From Rhyzopertha dominica (lineage: Eukaryota > Arthropoda > Insecta > Coleoptera > Bostrichidae), in assembly GCA_025024175.1 (NCBI GenBank), contig QCXZ01000001.1, positions 3,720,001-3,784,000 of the forward strand: a stretch of DNA of 64,000 nucleotides. The letters run 5' to 3'. Below, piece after piece: positions 23,619 to 34,627 of this stretch (the stretch's first letter is position 1; each line of letters begins with the position of its first letter). Below the pieces are notes generated by a model, which had not been told where the DNA came from, did no database searches, and saw nothing but the letters and a program-made list of their open reading frames with translations. A program made the translations under genes and the position numbers.

Positions 23619-25559
23619 GTGAGTTAATCATTCTTACCTCTCATACTATACTGTGCTTGAAGGTCATTCCACATGCCGAATGTAAACATGTTGTTTCTGT
23701 TGCTCTTGGCATCTGTTCAAATAGTATTGGCTGGTATTGTGTATATATCCTGCGGATTTTTTCTCTTCATTGTATATTGACGTGTATTACATCGCTCAGC
23801 AGGACGTTATTGGTTTATATATTCGTTTTATTTAACATGTTTTCGTAATGAGAACAAATACGTGTACAAAAGGTACATCCCCGATTTAAATATAGAAGAA
23901 ATAGTTTTTTTTTTTATTTTTATTTATTTTTTCTCTAAGGCTACTTAGTCTACCTTGGGGAGACAAAATTCATATGAGCAACAGCTTTAATCTCCGCAAG
24001 TAACATTTTTTCGTCTGACTGGAAAAACGATACCTATATTGTAGTATCATGATACGGGTTTATGTGTTAGGTACGTGGTTCTAAAGGTTTAAACTTTAAA
24101 TCTTTCTCTGAATTTGCATTTACCACAAATCATACTGAAAAATACACGTGTAATGATTTTGATTAAATTAGTATTTATACTAAGTAAGGGTACTCGATTT
24201 CTTGAACAACATTATTTTTTCTTATAGTAAAATCTTGTGATACAGAGTGATTACAGAAGATTAATTGGGTTTTGAATGAATGTAGAATTTCGTAAATGAT
24301 ACATTGTAGGAAAAGGCATACTTTCAAGTTTCTCACACATCATTACAAATGTTCTTGCAACATGTCTAGGTATCATTTTAATAACTATAAAAAGGGACAT
24401 TCTTATGAAAGAAGTTTATTATTTTCACAGCTAAAGCAAATTTTGTAAGAAAGTATAATTTAAAAACTTCGCCACATACACTTAATGCACAGGCAGTAAG
24501 CAGTTCTCTTTGGGTGATGTTAGTGATATAATTAATAAAGTTTGCCTCATTGATAAAGATACTGCGATTAAATACATGGTTCAATTATGTTTACTATAAT
24601 TAAGATAGTTGCCGTGGTCCAATAAATCTTGATACACAGTAACTTTAAATGTCTGCATTTCCTACTTACTTCTAAGTTTATAAATTTTACAGAAAAATTC
24701 GAAAGTGTGTTAAGCAGCAATATAATACTACTACCAAACAATATTTAATGCACACACGCAATAAAAGTGGTCTTATCCATCTATACCCTTTAATATTTGC
24801 CTTAGAGAATTGCATAAAATCTCTTACGGTGCCAAATCTGGAAAATAGAACGGGTGTCTAGAATCAAATTCATCAATCTTTACAGTGCACTTTGAACCAG
24901 GAACGTTGTCTTGTGCACAAAGAGCACATCTTTGGCTTGTCATCCATGGCGTTTTTCCAGAATTATATTGCGTAACCCATTTAGCAGCTGTTACTTAGTA
25001 TAACATACTTCAAGTGAGGCGAGAATTTTGCCTGTCGATTTTTGGCCAGGGTATTTTGGATGGTTCTTTGATCTTCTATGGTTCTTTCCATTCTTCTGAC
25101 TTCAAATTCAACCATCGCCGTCATTGCTGTCAAATTCGACAAGCACAGGGATGAACTATAAAAAGCTANATGGAAATTACAGATTTTAACGATCCCCACA
25201 AAAAGAAATCTAAAGAATTGTCAGGAGATCCGGGAGGGCACTCGATAGATTAAACATACGAGGAGTCCAGCACAGCCTACTAATTCAGTGCTTTCTTGCA
25301 GTATGTAAACCATTCTCTTGTTATTAAAATTTTCTGTAGAGGTGGCTCTGGATTTGAGAGGAATAACTTTGATTCTAGTATAAGTAGATTGTACTAGCTC
25401 GAATTTCTTATACGAAACCATCAATCTGGCAACTGCGCGGATTTAGACACCAGCCAGCTCGACCAATCAGCGTACAGAATTTGTGCGCCAGTGCTGCCCT
25501 CTCTGAGCATCATCCCAACGACCAGAGAGAGATGTATTTATACGATAATTGAAGTGTTA
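23619..25559. other. intron sequence, nothing recognised
   Basis: AT-rich intron of the long AMPK gamma isoform. A minus-strand frame at 24981-25199 (RRMERTIEDQRTIQNTLAKN) reads like protein, but I recognise no family and see no splice partners. Confidence 0.35.
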
Positions 25560-26260
25560 AACAAGGAGGAATGCAATCGCTCAAAATCGAACCATTTTAT
25601 CCATACGGTCGGCGTTCTGAAGCCTTTTCTACGACTTGAATAAACTTTGTAGACAACGTCACTCCTCCACAGGATTCTTTGATGATCAAAGAAGAACGAA
25701 GAACACAACATCTCGGCAAATCGACCGCACAACTCAAACAAACTTCTGTTTACATTTTCATCCCACTTGGCCGTTCATTTTTAATGGGCCGAGTCTTGAA
25801 ATGCCAGTGACGTGCCCGGGCTATCCTAGGATTTTTGGCAAGCATCCGCGCGTTGCAATTATAACACGGCAGGGGGATATACTCAGTCGATCGCTGGAAG
25901 CGCTGGTCGCGAGTGTGCATGACGAAAATTTATGTGCCTTGTTTACCTCCCGGTGATTGTGCATTGTGTGTAGGTCGTCGTTGACAGATACATATTCAGC
26001 GCACGCCAAAATATCAAAATCGGGGGGGAGCCGATCAGCTGTTGGTGGTTGACGACCGGGGAATCACCGTATGCGGCAGAAACTTGGGGAGCCGCTAAAA
26101 ATAAGCCGCCAAGAGGTTCGGGTCGTGAATTTTCCTTAATGGCCAATCAAATTTCGTTTATGCGGATTTAAACGACCCAGATTTTAGTGGATTTGGGAAG
26201 GGTTTTAGCGCTGTTTATATTTCGGTAANGTGATAAACGTCAAAACATTTTTGGTTTTGT
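25560..26260. promoter_or_regulatory. GC-rich, CpG-containing island; possible internal promoter
   Basis: Against AT-rich surroundings this region is rich in G+C and in CG dinucleotides, most strongly at 25790-26110. It lies inside the AMPK gamma intron, downstream of the 49-nt exon and upstream of the alternative first exon at 29475. An internal promoter or 5' non-coding exon for the shorter isoform would fit. A 106-residue plus-strand frame (25636-25956) ends here, but its only nearby donor has the wrong phase for the AMPK gamma core. Confidence 0.35.
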
Positions 26261-26682
26261 TGTTTGTCAGCCCGGATTACTGCTAATAAAAACAGACGTT
26301 TCCTAACAGCAGTAGTCGGTTATTAATTAGTGCAATTGCATATTCATCCTAGTTTTGGGTGCTATCGACTCTTTGTTAGCTTTAGTATATGAAGATGCTC
26401 TCCATTCTGCCTTGGATATTTATTTTGGCATTTCCCTTCTGCCTATCACATCATTTAGGACGAACTCTGAGAGTAATCAATTTAGCTTGCTAAAAACTAA
26501 TTTTTATCAATTTTACAATGATTTCTTTCCCTCTATTGGTCCTTTTTATGCGACGTACACACAAAGACTTAATTGAAGAAACGCCTAGCTTTGTCACACG
26601 AATTGGCCAACGGTAGATGGCGGTAACCAATTCGTTACAGAGCCGATAAACGGCATTACGCCTTCCTCGGCTAGGAGCGGTA
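26261..26682. other. intron sequence, nothing recognised
   Basis: AT-rich sequence without supported features, between the GC-rich island and the inverted repeat. Confidence 0.35.
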
Positions 26683-27136
26683 GAGTAGTTTCCCTAAACA
26701 CATAAGAACGAACAATCAGGGCAACGGCCTACCAGATGATTTATTAGGGTAATATTTGCATATTAAATGGGCATTATGGACCCGTCCGCAACCACATGTA
26801 AAGTTTTAACAAAGCAGTTTCTTTGAACCACCGGTACCGTTTATGTGAACTCAAAACTCATTGCAAACTGAGGAAAGTGATGGCTAATATTTGTCTTGAA
26901 AATCAAAACCCACACATTTCACTATTTAAACAATGTAGGAACAAAATATCAGTTTTGCAATCTTTTTGCTACAGTTATTTCTGTTATTATATTGGTGGAA
27001 CTTTAACGACAAGTTTCAAATAATCAAATTCTTTACCTTCTCGAGTGTTACATTTATATTTTTGGTTGGCATAATTTTGCCGTAAGCTTGTTTTGCGGTC
27101 ACTTTAGCATGAATGATTTGTTAGTTACTAGTTACT
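26683..27136 (+). repeat. left arm of a long inverted repeat
   Basis: This arm pairs along its length with 28024-28453 in inverted orientation. Shared tracts include GATGATTTATTAGGGTAATA, GGGCATTATGGACCCGTCCG, AAGCTTGTTTTGCGGTCACT and the GTAGTTTCCCTAAA edge. Small indels and about one difference per ten bases separate the arms. I see no coding content. Confidence 0.85.
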
Positions 27137-28023
27137 GAAAACCATTTATTTCTTAAATATAAAGATCCGTTTTTCCTGAATTTCCATATATTTAACACCA
27201 TGTTCTGACACTTGATCATCTAGCCTAGGCAAACAAAACCAAAATGATCATGTGTCAGAAAAATAGTTTTCTCAATAAGTTGTTGGGTGTTATAATAATT
27301 ATTGATTCAGTCTTCAAACTTTATGTTTGGTGTGTTACAAATGAGCGTTTCGTATTTGCATCCTACAGGGTATTTCAATATACAAGTACGTTAAGCAATA
27401 ATTGCATTAATAACATTTTAAATGTTTATAGTTTAACCTTTAGTGATGGTCATTCATAACATAAAACGTCGCCTCAGTGCAGAACGTTTTTTTTTTTTGA
27501 GCGATCATATTATATGTCAATTATTTGGAGCCTTGTTTCGGACAATGAACAAAAAAATATTTTTAAATGAAGATGCATCAAACTAATGTATTACAAAATA
27601 ATTAGTTTATTTACAATTACATTACATCATTGTTTCGTAGTTTAACATTTTGTTACCTATCTTTTTGTTTTTATGTTGCAGTTGGTACTATAGTTAGTAC
27701 GGTAATATTGTTTTTCTTGCATACTTATGCCGAGACTATCTAGTCGATTGCTTGAAAGAGTATACTCCCTGATCTTTTGTCAAGCTGCATATTAATAAAC
27801 GTGCCTTTCTTTTTCTATTTAATACATCTTTATCTAAACGATTAACCAAAACAGCCGATGCAAAAAAAACATGAAATTGATTAGAATGTCGACGCAACGT
27901 TTTGGCTTTTACAGGCGTTTAACTTGATTTTTTTTAATATTGTGAGATTCTTGTTGTAAAGTTGTTTTCTGGCAATTTAGTGAAAAACATTGCCTTCTCC
28001 AAGAAAAAATATACAAACTGCAT

Positions 28024-28453
28024 ATTTAACTAGTAAGTAACAAAACATTCATGCTAAAGTGACCGCAAAACAAGCTTACACCAAAATTATGCCAATCAAA
28101 AATTAAATCTAACACTAAGGAAGATGAAGAATTTCATTATTGGAAACCTGTCGTTAAAGGTCCACCAACATAATAACAGAAATAGCTGTAGCAAAAATAT
28201 GACAAAAAATTATATTTTGTTCCTGCATTGTTTAAATATTCAAATGTGTAGGTTTTGATTTTCAAGACAAATATTAGCCATTACTTTCACATAATAACAC
28301 GGTACCGACGGTTCAAAGAAACTGCTCTGCTAAAACTTTACCTGTGGTTGCGGACGGGTCCATAATGCCCATTTAAATATGCAAATATTACCCTAATAAA
28401 TCATCTGGTAGACCGTTGCCCTGATCGCTCGTTTTCCTATATTTAGGGAAACT
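28024..28453 (-). repeat. right arm of a long inverted repeat
   Basis: Inverted copy of 26683-27136, separated from it by about 890 bases of unrelated AT-rich sequence. Transcription of the AMPK gamma intron would place both arms in one RNA able to fold on itself. Confidence 0.85.
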
Positions 28454-29474
28454 ACTTCGTGTGCCAAAGCTAGACGTTTCATCAATTAAGCCTTTGAGTG
28501 TACATGGTGTTAACGGGCCTGCTGCAAGGTTTATGAAATTCTTAAAAACACTTTCGAGCGAAGTATACCTTCCTGTCCAGGTCATGCTGCAAACACAACA
28601 GACTAAGAGAAAATCTGTCCGACTGACTACAGATTGCATAAGATTTCAGTAGATGACACTGAAATTCATGTAATTATTAAAGATCTGATGTGATTTCTCC
28701 CGAGCTTTTATGCCGTGGTCCCTCTTTCTCTTCAAACGTTTCACTGCTCTTCGCTGGCAGCATCTTCAGTGATGTTTAGGTTTTGTTGGTGTAATCTGAA
28801 CTGAATATACAGTTAGGGTATTTATCTTCTTTGTAGAAGTTAGAGACATCAGGGTAGCAGCCTGACAACACTTTTGCGGCTATCGTGGTTACAATAATGG
28901 AAGAAGACCGCATGGACAAACAATCAATAGACAAATACCAAAGGACAAATGTATTTGTCTTCTTTGTAGAAAGTTTAAATGCATTATAAGTCCGAACGAC
29001 ATTTTATTTAAGGTTAATATATTATGTTTTTTTACTGTTAAATTATTACACGAGTTTTTGAAGATCAAAGCCGTTGAAGCACAATTACTTCGTACGTCAC
29101 GCCCATTAAATATTGCTAGCAGGTGGTGTCAAAAAAATTACTTGGACAGCTTCCACAGTCGAGACGCTTTGCAATGAATGCAGCTAGCTTTTCATAATTC
29201 AAACTGCGTGCTTTCAATTCAAAAATAAACGCGCTCAAGACTTCTATTCCTGTAAGGCCATCGCGGTCGAAATTTTCAAATTCTGCGCCGAATATCAATC
29301 AACCCACGTAATCAGAGGTTTACTGAACCAAAATGCGCTATTTTCAACGCCCTGTGACAATTTCTTGCTGCCAACAGCCGACGATCTCCCCCGAAATAGC
29401 TAGCAACTTCGCCAACGTTAAAAACTTCCCCTAGGTCATAGGAACTTTTCCATTGATGCGATGAGGGGGGTGGT
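28454..29474. other. intron/upstream sequence of alternative first exon
   Basis: No supported gene. Minus-strand frames at 29116-29298 and 29312-29596 are open, but the second is largely antisense to the alternative AMPK gamma exon. The 5' untranslated region of the short isoform should lie just before 29475. Confidence 0.35.
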
Positions 29475-29625
29475 ATGTTGCGTCTGCATTTGTTCTCAAA
29501 ATACGTTAAGTTCCGATTGGCTCCGATACACGAAGATGAAGAGGTATACAGCATCAATGAGATCAAAGAATTCGAAGAGATTTCACAGCCGTACAAGGAG
29601 TGGCTCGTGGAGCTCTTAGAAAAAG
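29475..29625 (+). CDS. SNF4Agamma: AMPK gamma subunit, alternative first coding exon (short isoform)
   Basis: From an ATG with an in-frame TGA five to six codons upstream, the exon encodes 50 residues. It begins MLRLHLFSKYVKFR and continues with the acidic EVYSINEIKEFEEISQPYKE. It ends at AAAAAG|gtaaaa with one spare base. That phase is exactly what the core exon at 31310 needs: G joins AA to give Glu, followed by EDESQ. The junction is identical to the one used by the 49-nt exon at 23570, so the two starts are interchangeable. The resulting protein would be 439 residues, without a stop. Without splicing the frame stops three codons past the donor. Alternative N-termini are common for gamma subunits; use of this exon is inferred. 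Confidence 0.55.
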
Positions 29626-30085
29626 GTAAAATGTAGAAGGAAGTACTGCCTGGTGTAGGTCATTCCTGCGTATCAGCAAATTTTAATGAAACTGTTGGTG
29701 TTCGCTTTTTAAAATAAATCGCTACCCTACTGTAGTGATACTGTTTGTAAAAGACAAGATTAGATAATGTCATTTTCAATTTTCCTAACATGATCACGTT
29801 TTTCTAGTCCCCAGTTATATTAGCCCAATAGTTATTTCAGGAGGTATATGATTCTTTATGTAGTCATAAAGGAGTCTGCATACCTCATCAGGTCCTTTTC
29901 GAGTTTGACCTTCATATAGTAGGTTCTTGAAATCATGTATTTCAAATCCGTATACCCATAGCTGCCTATAATAAAAAAAATTCTGAACAGGAGGCATATT
30001 TTGAATGTAGTCAAAAGGTACGCCCATTACTTCTCTGCGCGTTCATTACACAAAGTTTAAACTTCTTTAATTTCAAAATGCATGT

Positions 30086-30189
30086 CTATGCTGTGCTGTC
30101 TGCACCTCAACCAACTGCAGATAGATCTATTTCGCTGTCATTACAGCTCATCAGTGCAGTTTAGGTCTAGTGCAGACAGCACGGCATAG
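30086..30189. repeat. small hairpin element
   Basis: The left arm CTATGCTGTGCTGTCTGCAC (30086-30105) and the right arm (30170-30189) are inverted copies with one mismatch around a 64-base loop. Confidence 0.75.
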
Positions 30190-30232
30190 AACTGGTTTTG
30201 CCTATATACCAAAGCAATGGTATGATGTAAGT

Positions 30233-30480
30233 AAGAATTTAGACGGTAATGCCATCTGTCAGCATTACACTAACATGATGACAAAGCCACCCAGGTGCCT
30301 TAACGGGTACTACTTCCTAAAGGACCTGTAGCCTGCTGTCAAATTGAAGTATGCAGTTGCATGCCAATTTGTCAGGCTACAGGTCACTTCCTTTAGGAAG
30401 CAGTAACCGTTAAGGCAGCTAGGTGGCTTTGTCATTATGTCAGTGTAATGCTGACAGATGGCATTATCATCTAAATTCTT
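30233..30480. repeat. near-perfect foldback element
   Basis: Arms of about 115 bases (30233-30346 and 30363-30480) are inverted copies. They share AAGAATTTAGA at the outer edges, GCCATCTGTCAGCATTACAC, TGACAAAGCCACC, GCCTTAACGG and ACCTGTAGCCTG, around a loop of under 20 bases. It has the look of a palindromic MITE. It lies inside the decayed transposon protein and inside the AMPK gamma intron. Confidence 0.85.
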
Positions 30481-30907
30481 TCTTTAATGTTGTTATAAAA
30501 TGGTTTTGCACGCCTTTTATGGACCATCAGTTCCGCTGCAGCTACTCTTTTTGCATTGTCGTTAAGGCTTCTGTCTGTACATCTGTCTTCCAAATCGAAC
30601 GATGTCTCTGAATTGGGTTTTACTTTCATAAGTCCTTGCTCGTTTTTTGTTTACAGACTATTTCATCTTTTTCTGCTTCAGTAAACTGCTTCATGCATTT
30701 TTGGTTGCAAAAAAAACAAAAGTTAACTAACTTGCACGCAGATCCTACAGTCTTTGCTTCAACACGTTTGCCCTTTATGGAAACATATGACTGACCATGC
30801 AAACGTGCAAGTTTTGTTTTATTCTTTTTCCAACCGCTTACATTCCTTTTTCTTTTTCTACTTTCAACACTAGAAATGTCTGGTTCTCTACTATCACTAG
30901 ATGACAT

Positions 30908-31309
30908 CTTTTACATCGTCAGCTTAGATACTTAGTACAAGCTAATTAATTAGCTAATTAGGAGAGATTTAATAGGTTCACAGGTAAATATTTTATAGAA
31001 AGTTTGCGGATGTATTTGCAAGAATTAAAGCTCTTTATACGTATTTTCTTGGGACATAAGTAAATGAGATCAATTAAAAAACAAAAGGGCATAAAAGTGT
31101 TCTCATAATAATGTAATTCTCATCTTAGTAAGAGTTTGCTTTACCTTAGCTAGTTAGTGGGATGCCCATAGAGTTTGATTTGGTACTAGAAGCTGCCAAA
31201 TTATGACAGTGACAGTTCGAATGGCAAGACCTTCAAGCACATGCATAGTCTCGAATATAAACCAGACTGCATCTTCATCTGCTTTCATTAATGTTCCCTT
31301 TCGTTGCAG
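30908..31309. other. intron sequence before AMPK gamma core
   Basis: Ends in the acceptor cctttcgttgcag. Nothing else was recognised. Confidence 0.5.
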
Positions 31310-31447
31310 AAGAAGATGAATCGCAAATATTCGTGAAGTTCTTCAAGTTCCATAAGTGCTATGATCTGATACCGACCTCCGCGAAACTGGTTGTCTTCGA
31401 CACCCAACTCTTAGTAAAAAAGGCGTTCTTCGCACTAGTATATAATG
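31310..31447 (+). CDS. SNF4Agamma: AMPK gamma subunit, core exon 1 (start of CBS1)
   Basis: AMPK gamma is the nucleotide-sensing regulatory subunit of AMP-activated protein kinase. Its four CBS domains form two Bateman modules that bind AMP, ADP and ATP and control the alpha catalytic subunit in the cytosol and nucleus. This exon reads [20 protein letters not shown], then [20 protein letters not shown], then FALVYNG, which is essentially the family consensus entering CBS1. Acceptor ttgcag and donor AATG|gtaagc leave phase 1 on both sides. Downstream exons continue without a break to a stop at 34838-34840. The match to insect SNF4Agamma is so close that the family call is secure. Confidence 0.95.
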
Positions 31448-31497
31448 GTAAGCCGTCATTCGCATCTCTTTCGTCTTTTTTTCAACGTCGCTTTTAG

Positions 31498-31826
31498 GAG
31501 TTAGAGCTGCTCCTCTGTGGGACAGCATCCAGCAGGAGTTCGTCGGCATGCTGACTATAACGGACTTCATCAAGATCCTCAGGATGTACTACAAGTCGCC
31601 GAGCGTCGCCATGGAAGAGCTGGAAGAACACAAGCTGGATACGTGGCGTCGAGTGTTGAAAGACGAACGACCCTTGACCTACATAAGTCCCGACGCTTCC
31701 TTGTATGATGCTATACGAACTCTAATCCACAATAGAATACATCGATTACCTGTAATAGACCCTGATACGGGGAATGTTCTGTACATTCTGACGCATAAGA
31801 GGATACTGCGATTCCTGTTTTTGTAT
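31498..31826 (+). CDS. SNF4Agamma: AMPK gamma subunit, core exon 2 (CBS1-CBS2)
   Basis: Residues about 116-225 of the long isoform. VRAAPLWDS carries the conserved Arg of CBS1 and [13 protein letters not shown] its ribose-binding Asp. [10 protein letters not shown] is the linker, and [20 protein letters not shown] with RILRFLFLY is CBS2. Splice sites are cttttag and TTGTAT|gtaagt, and the intron before it is only 50 bases. The exon has higher G+C than the surrounding introns, as expected for constrained coding sequence. Confidence 0.95.
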
Positions 31827-33168
31827 GTAAGTATAAGCGTTACTTTTTTTGATTTTATTGATTCATTGATGTTCAGTCACCACTGTTTTGTTACTGGTCT
31901 GATGGCGTCATGTAATGTAACTCACGAGAAGGATAAAAGAAATAAAAATAATAGGAACTGGACTATTTAAAGTAATATATTAATAATCAAAGAATTAGCC
32001 GATCTCGTTTATTAACTATTACTAATTACAAAATACAGCAAAAAAGATTCAGGTATACAGTACCAAGTTCGCCTTAATATTAAAGAAATTCTCATAAGTA
32101 AATTGAAAAATCCAGAGACTCTCGATGAGTAAATTTAAAAATAGGATTTTTTTCAAGTTTTTATAATGCCCTACGATCCCACAATTAAATATTTGGCTGG
32201 TTCTAATAATGTGATGCGCTGCCCTGAACAAATTACATAGTATAAAATAACTTATACAGTTAACCTGTGAGGTACAGATATAGGATTGATAAAACTGCAA
32301 GACAAGACGGGCACACAGTATTATTATTGTGAACACAATCCGATAGAATAAATAAAATGTTTTGTTAACTGCATTTTTTGATCGATAATAGCGTTGTCCT
32401 TTTTATTATTACTGTATTACTTCATCACCTTTGATTGATTCAACATTCAAGTTACAGTTTATTTGTTGATTCTTGTTGTTTGTTTTTTAATTGCCTAACT
32501 ATTTTATTTTATTATTGTAATTTGCTGAATTCTACTGCTGTCTTACTGATTGCTGAACTATATTGATTTGACTTGCTGATTACTAAATTAAGTTAAAATA
32601 TTGCTAAACTACTAATAATGCTTTGCTTGCTAATTGGTGAACAACATATATTGTTGTAAGTTGCTATTTTTCATTGATTTATCTGATGATTACTGAATTG
32701 ATTCCAAATATTATTTTGCTATTGCTAAAGTGGTACTACTACTGCTACTACTGTCTTACTGATTACTGATACTGAATTGTTTGCGTCTTTTTGTGGATTC
32801 TGTGCTTTAGCTGAATAAAAAACTGCAATAAATTGTTAAAGTACATTAAGTTGTGTTATTGATTACTGATGAACTACTTTGATTTGTTGTGTTGACAATT
32901 GAACAACTTCTGTTTTATTTATCTACCATTATTTCTTTTGTTGTTTGATGGACTCAATAAAATTGATTGATTGCTTGTTGAATTATATTACTTGTTTCTT
33001 CGTTGATTGATAAATTATTTGCTTTGCTGATTTACATTGTTTGACAGCTTTGTTTACCTAAACTGAAGCGTTTTCTTGATTGGTATTCGAAAATTTAATT
33101 GTGCATTGTGCATGTATTTATTTATAAATTAGTAGTTTCTGATTGTTGGATTCTTTTTTTTGCTGTAG
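31827..33168. other. intron with a decayed TGATTACTGA-type low-complexity tract
   Basis: From about 32400 to 33020 variants of CTTACTGATTACTGAA and TTGCTGAAC recur irregularly, as in an old, eroded simple-sequence array. The rest of the intron shows nothing. Confidence 0.5.
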
Positions 33169-33372
33169 ATAAATGAATTACCAAAGCCTAGTTACATGAA
33201 TAAGACATTAGCAGAACTCAGAATCGGAACGTACGATGACATAGAAACAGCGACAGAAGACACCTCGATTATTTTAGCTTTAAAGAAGTTCGTCGAAAGG
33301 AGGGTGTCTGCCCTGCCGATTATAGACACCGAAGGGAGATTGGTGGACATTTACGCTAAGTTCGATGTAATT
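33169..33372 (+). CDS. SNF4Agamma: AMPK gamma subunit, core exon 3 (CBS3)
   Basis: Residues about 226-293: INELPKPSYMNKTLAELRIG, then IILALKKFVERRVSALPIID and LVDIYAKFDVI, whose Asp is the CBS3 ribose-binding position. Acceptor ttttgctgtag and donor GTAATT|gtgagt are both in phase 0. Confidence 0.95.
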
Positions 33373-33428
33373 GTGAGTGGTTGCACCTGCTGTTTTTCTT
33401 ATCCCTCTACGATTTTTTTTTCTTTCAG

Positions 33429-33575
33429 AATTTAGCGGCGGAGAAAACTTATAACGATTTAGACGTGTCGCTGAAAAAAGCAAATGAGCACCGAAACGAA
33501 TGGTTCGAGGGTGTACACAAGTGTAAATTGGACGATACGTTGTATGCTATTATGGAAAAAATTGTTAGGGCAGAG
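33429..33575 (+). CDS. SNF4Agamma: AMPK gamma subunit, core exon 4 (CBS3-CBS4)
   Basis: Residues about 294-342: NLAAEKTYNDLDVSLKKANE, HRNEWFEGVHKCKLDDTLYA and IMEKIVRAE, matching the family almost residue for residue. The preceding intron is only 56 bases with a T-rich acceptor tract; the donor is GCAGAG|gtaaga. Confidence 0.95.
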
Positions 33576-33735
33576 GTAAGATTTTTTGCTGATAATCTGT
33601 ATGCTTTGCATTTTTCCAAACTTGCTTTTTTTAAAGCAACTTTTGCTTGTGCGCATGTGTAATTTAACTGTATTCATCGTAAGCAGAGGATTTTTTTGTG
33701 TGTCTATGGTATTGCAAGGTTACATATATTTGCAG

Positions 33736-33873
33736 GTTCACAGATTGGTCATTGTGGACGACGACGACAAAGTTATCGGCATAATTTCCCTCTCCGATTT
33801 ATTGCTTTACTTAGTTCTGAGGCCATGTGGTGAAGACGACTCGCCTGAGGGGGTGACATCTGTCAGAGCACAG
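33736..33873 (+). CDS. SNF4Agamma: AMPK gamma subunit, core exon 5 (CBS4)
   Basis: Residues about 343-388: VHRLVIVDDDDKVIGIISLS followed by DLLLYLVLRPCGED. The His-Arg at the start and the Asp of SLSD are the conserved nucleotide-pocket residues of CBS4. The segment after LVLRP (GEDDSPEGVTSVRAQ) departs from the vertebrate C-terminus and leads to the last exon. The donor is GCACAG|gtgagt. Confidence 0.95.
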
Positions 33874-34053
33874 GTGAGTTATTAACGTTACTTATTTACC
33901 AACTTTTTCTATTCCGTTACATATGTTTAAAAAATCATGGGGATTTCTAATATAATACAATACAATATCCTCTTTTAGTTCATGAAAATGACTTCTGTAA
34001 TGTTATGTCAGAAAATTATAGTGATTTTGCATGAAAAAATTTTTTTGCTTATA

Positions 34054-34237
34054 CTGGGTGTTCCATTAAAGCGTATTTCTTCTGTATCTCAGAAAGTATT
34101 AAAGATACGAAATAAATGTATAAAGCAAAGTGAATTGGTTTCAAATTCTCTACAACATAAAATTATGTACACATGTACAGTGTGGTTCATAATAGCGCTG
34201 TAGGCACTAACTTTCTTATTTTAAATAGAACACCCCA
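34054..34237. mobile_element. short mariner-type MITE in the last AMPK gamma intron
   Basis: TA-flanked ends CTGGGTGTTCCATTAAAG and, inverted, TGGGGTGTTCTATTTAAAA lie about 184 bases apart with no coding content. The GGGTGTTC end motif is common in Tc1/mariner-related elements. Confidence 0.6.
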
Positions 34238-34627
34238 TATATTATTGCATTTTTTGATTAGGTTGAATTTTAATGTAACTTTGTATGAGGTTTACCATAA
34301 CTAGATAATACCGTTTTTGAAAAACACATTTCTAAATAAAAATGACGTTTGTAGAGGTTTACAGAATAAAGATTTTTTTATAAATGATGGATGTCCTTAA
34401 ATTTTTAGAATAGAACTGTATCTTTTTTACATTTGTACATATTATATATGTTTTTATTATTATTTATTTTTATTATTATATATGTGTTTTCCCGAAATTG
34501 ATTAAATTACTGTCATCTGCCAGTGTCTGTGGCTGCAGTAATGTTCATTTGATGAATTTTAACTTTTCTCAACATTTTTTACACCAAAATTCATAGGGTG
34601 TTTATCCAATGGAAATTTACCTTGCAG

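Larger units (their letters stand above)
29815..30907 (-). pseudogene. decayed transposon protein, split by hairpin elements
   Basis: Two minus-strand frames belong together. The N-terminal one (30626-30907) has a basic segment, ESRKRKRNVSGWKKNKTKLA, followed by GKRVEAKTVGSACK and a short Cys-rich KCMKQFTEAEKDEI stretch. The C-terminal one (29815-30027) has FFYYRQLWVYGFEIHD and GPDEVCRLLYDYIKNHI. From general knowledge this order (basic RKRKRN-W-RN start, then YKRQLWVYNF-IH, then a GADEV-type block) marks a transposase-like family widespread in insects; I do not name it further. Two hairpin elements at 30086-30189 and 30233-30480 sit in the gap. Confidence 0.5.

Noticed and set aside
25636..25956. 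106-codon plus ORF as another AMPK gamma first exon
   Set aside because: Its nearby donor leaves two spare bases, whereas the core exon at 31310 needs one; no family resemblance.
29312..29596. Minus-strand ORF of 94 codons
   Set aside because: Mostly antisense to the alternative AMPK gamma exon, whose splice phase and start context are better supported.
30423..30611. Plus-strand ORF starting in the foldback
   Set aside because: Begins inside the hairpin arm and crosses its edge; no protein resemblance.
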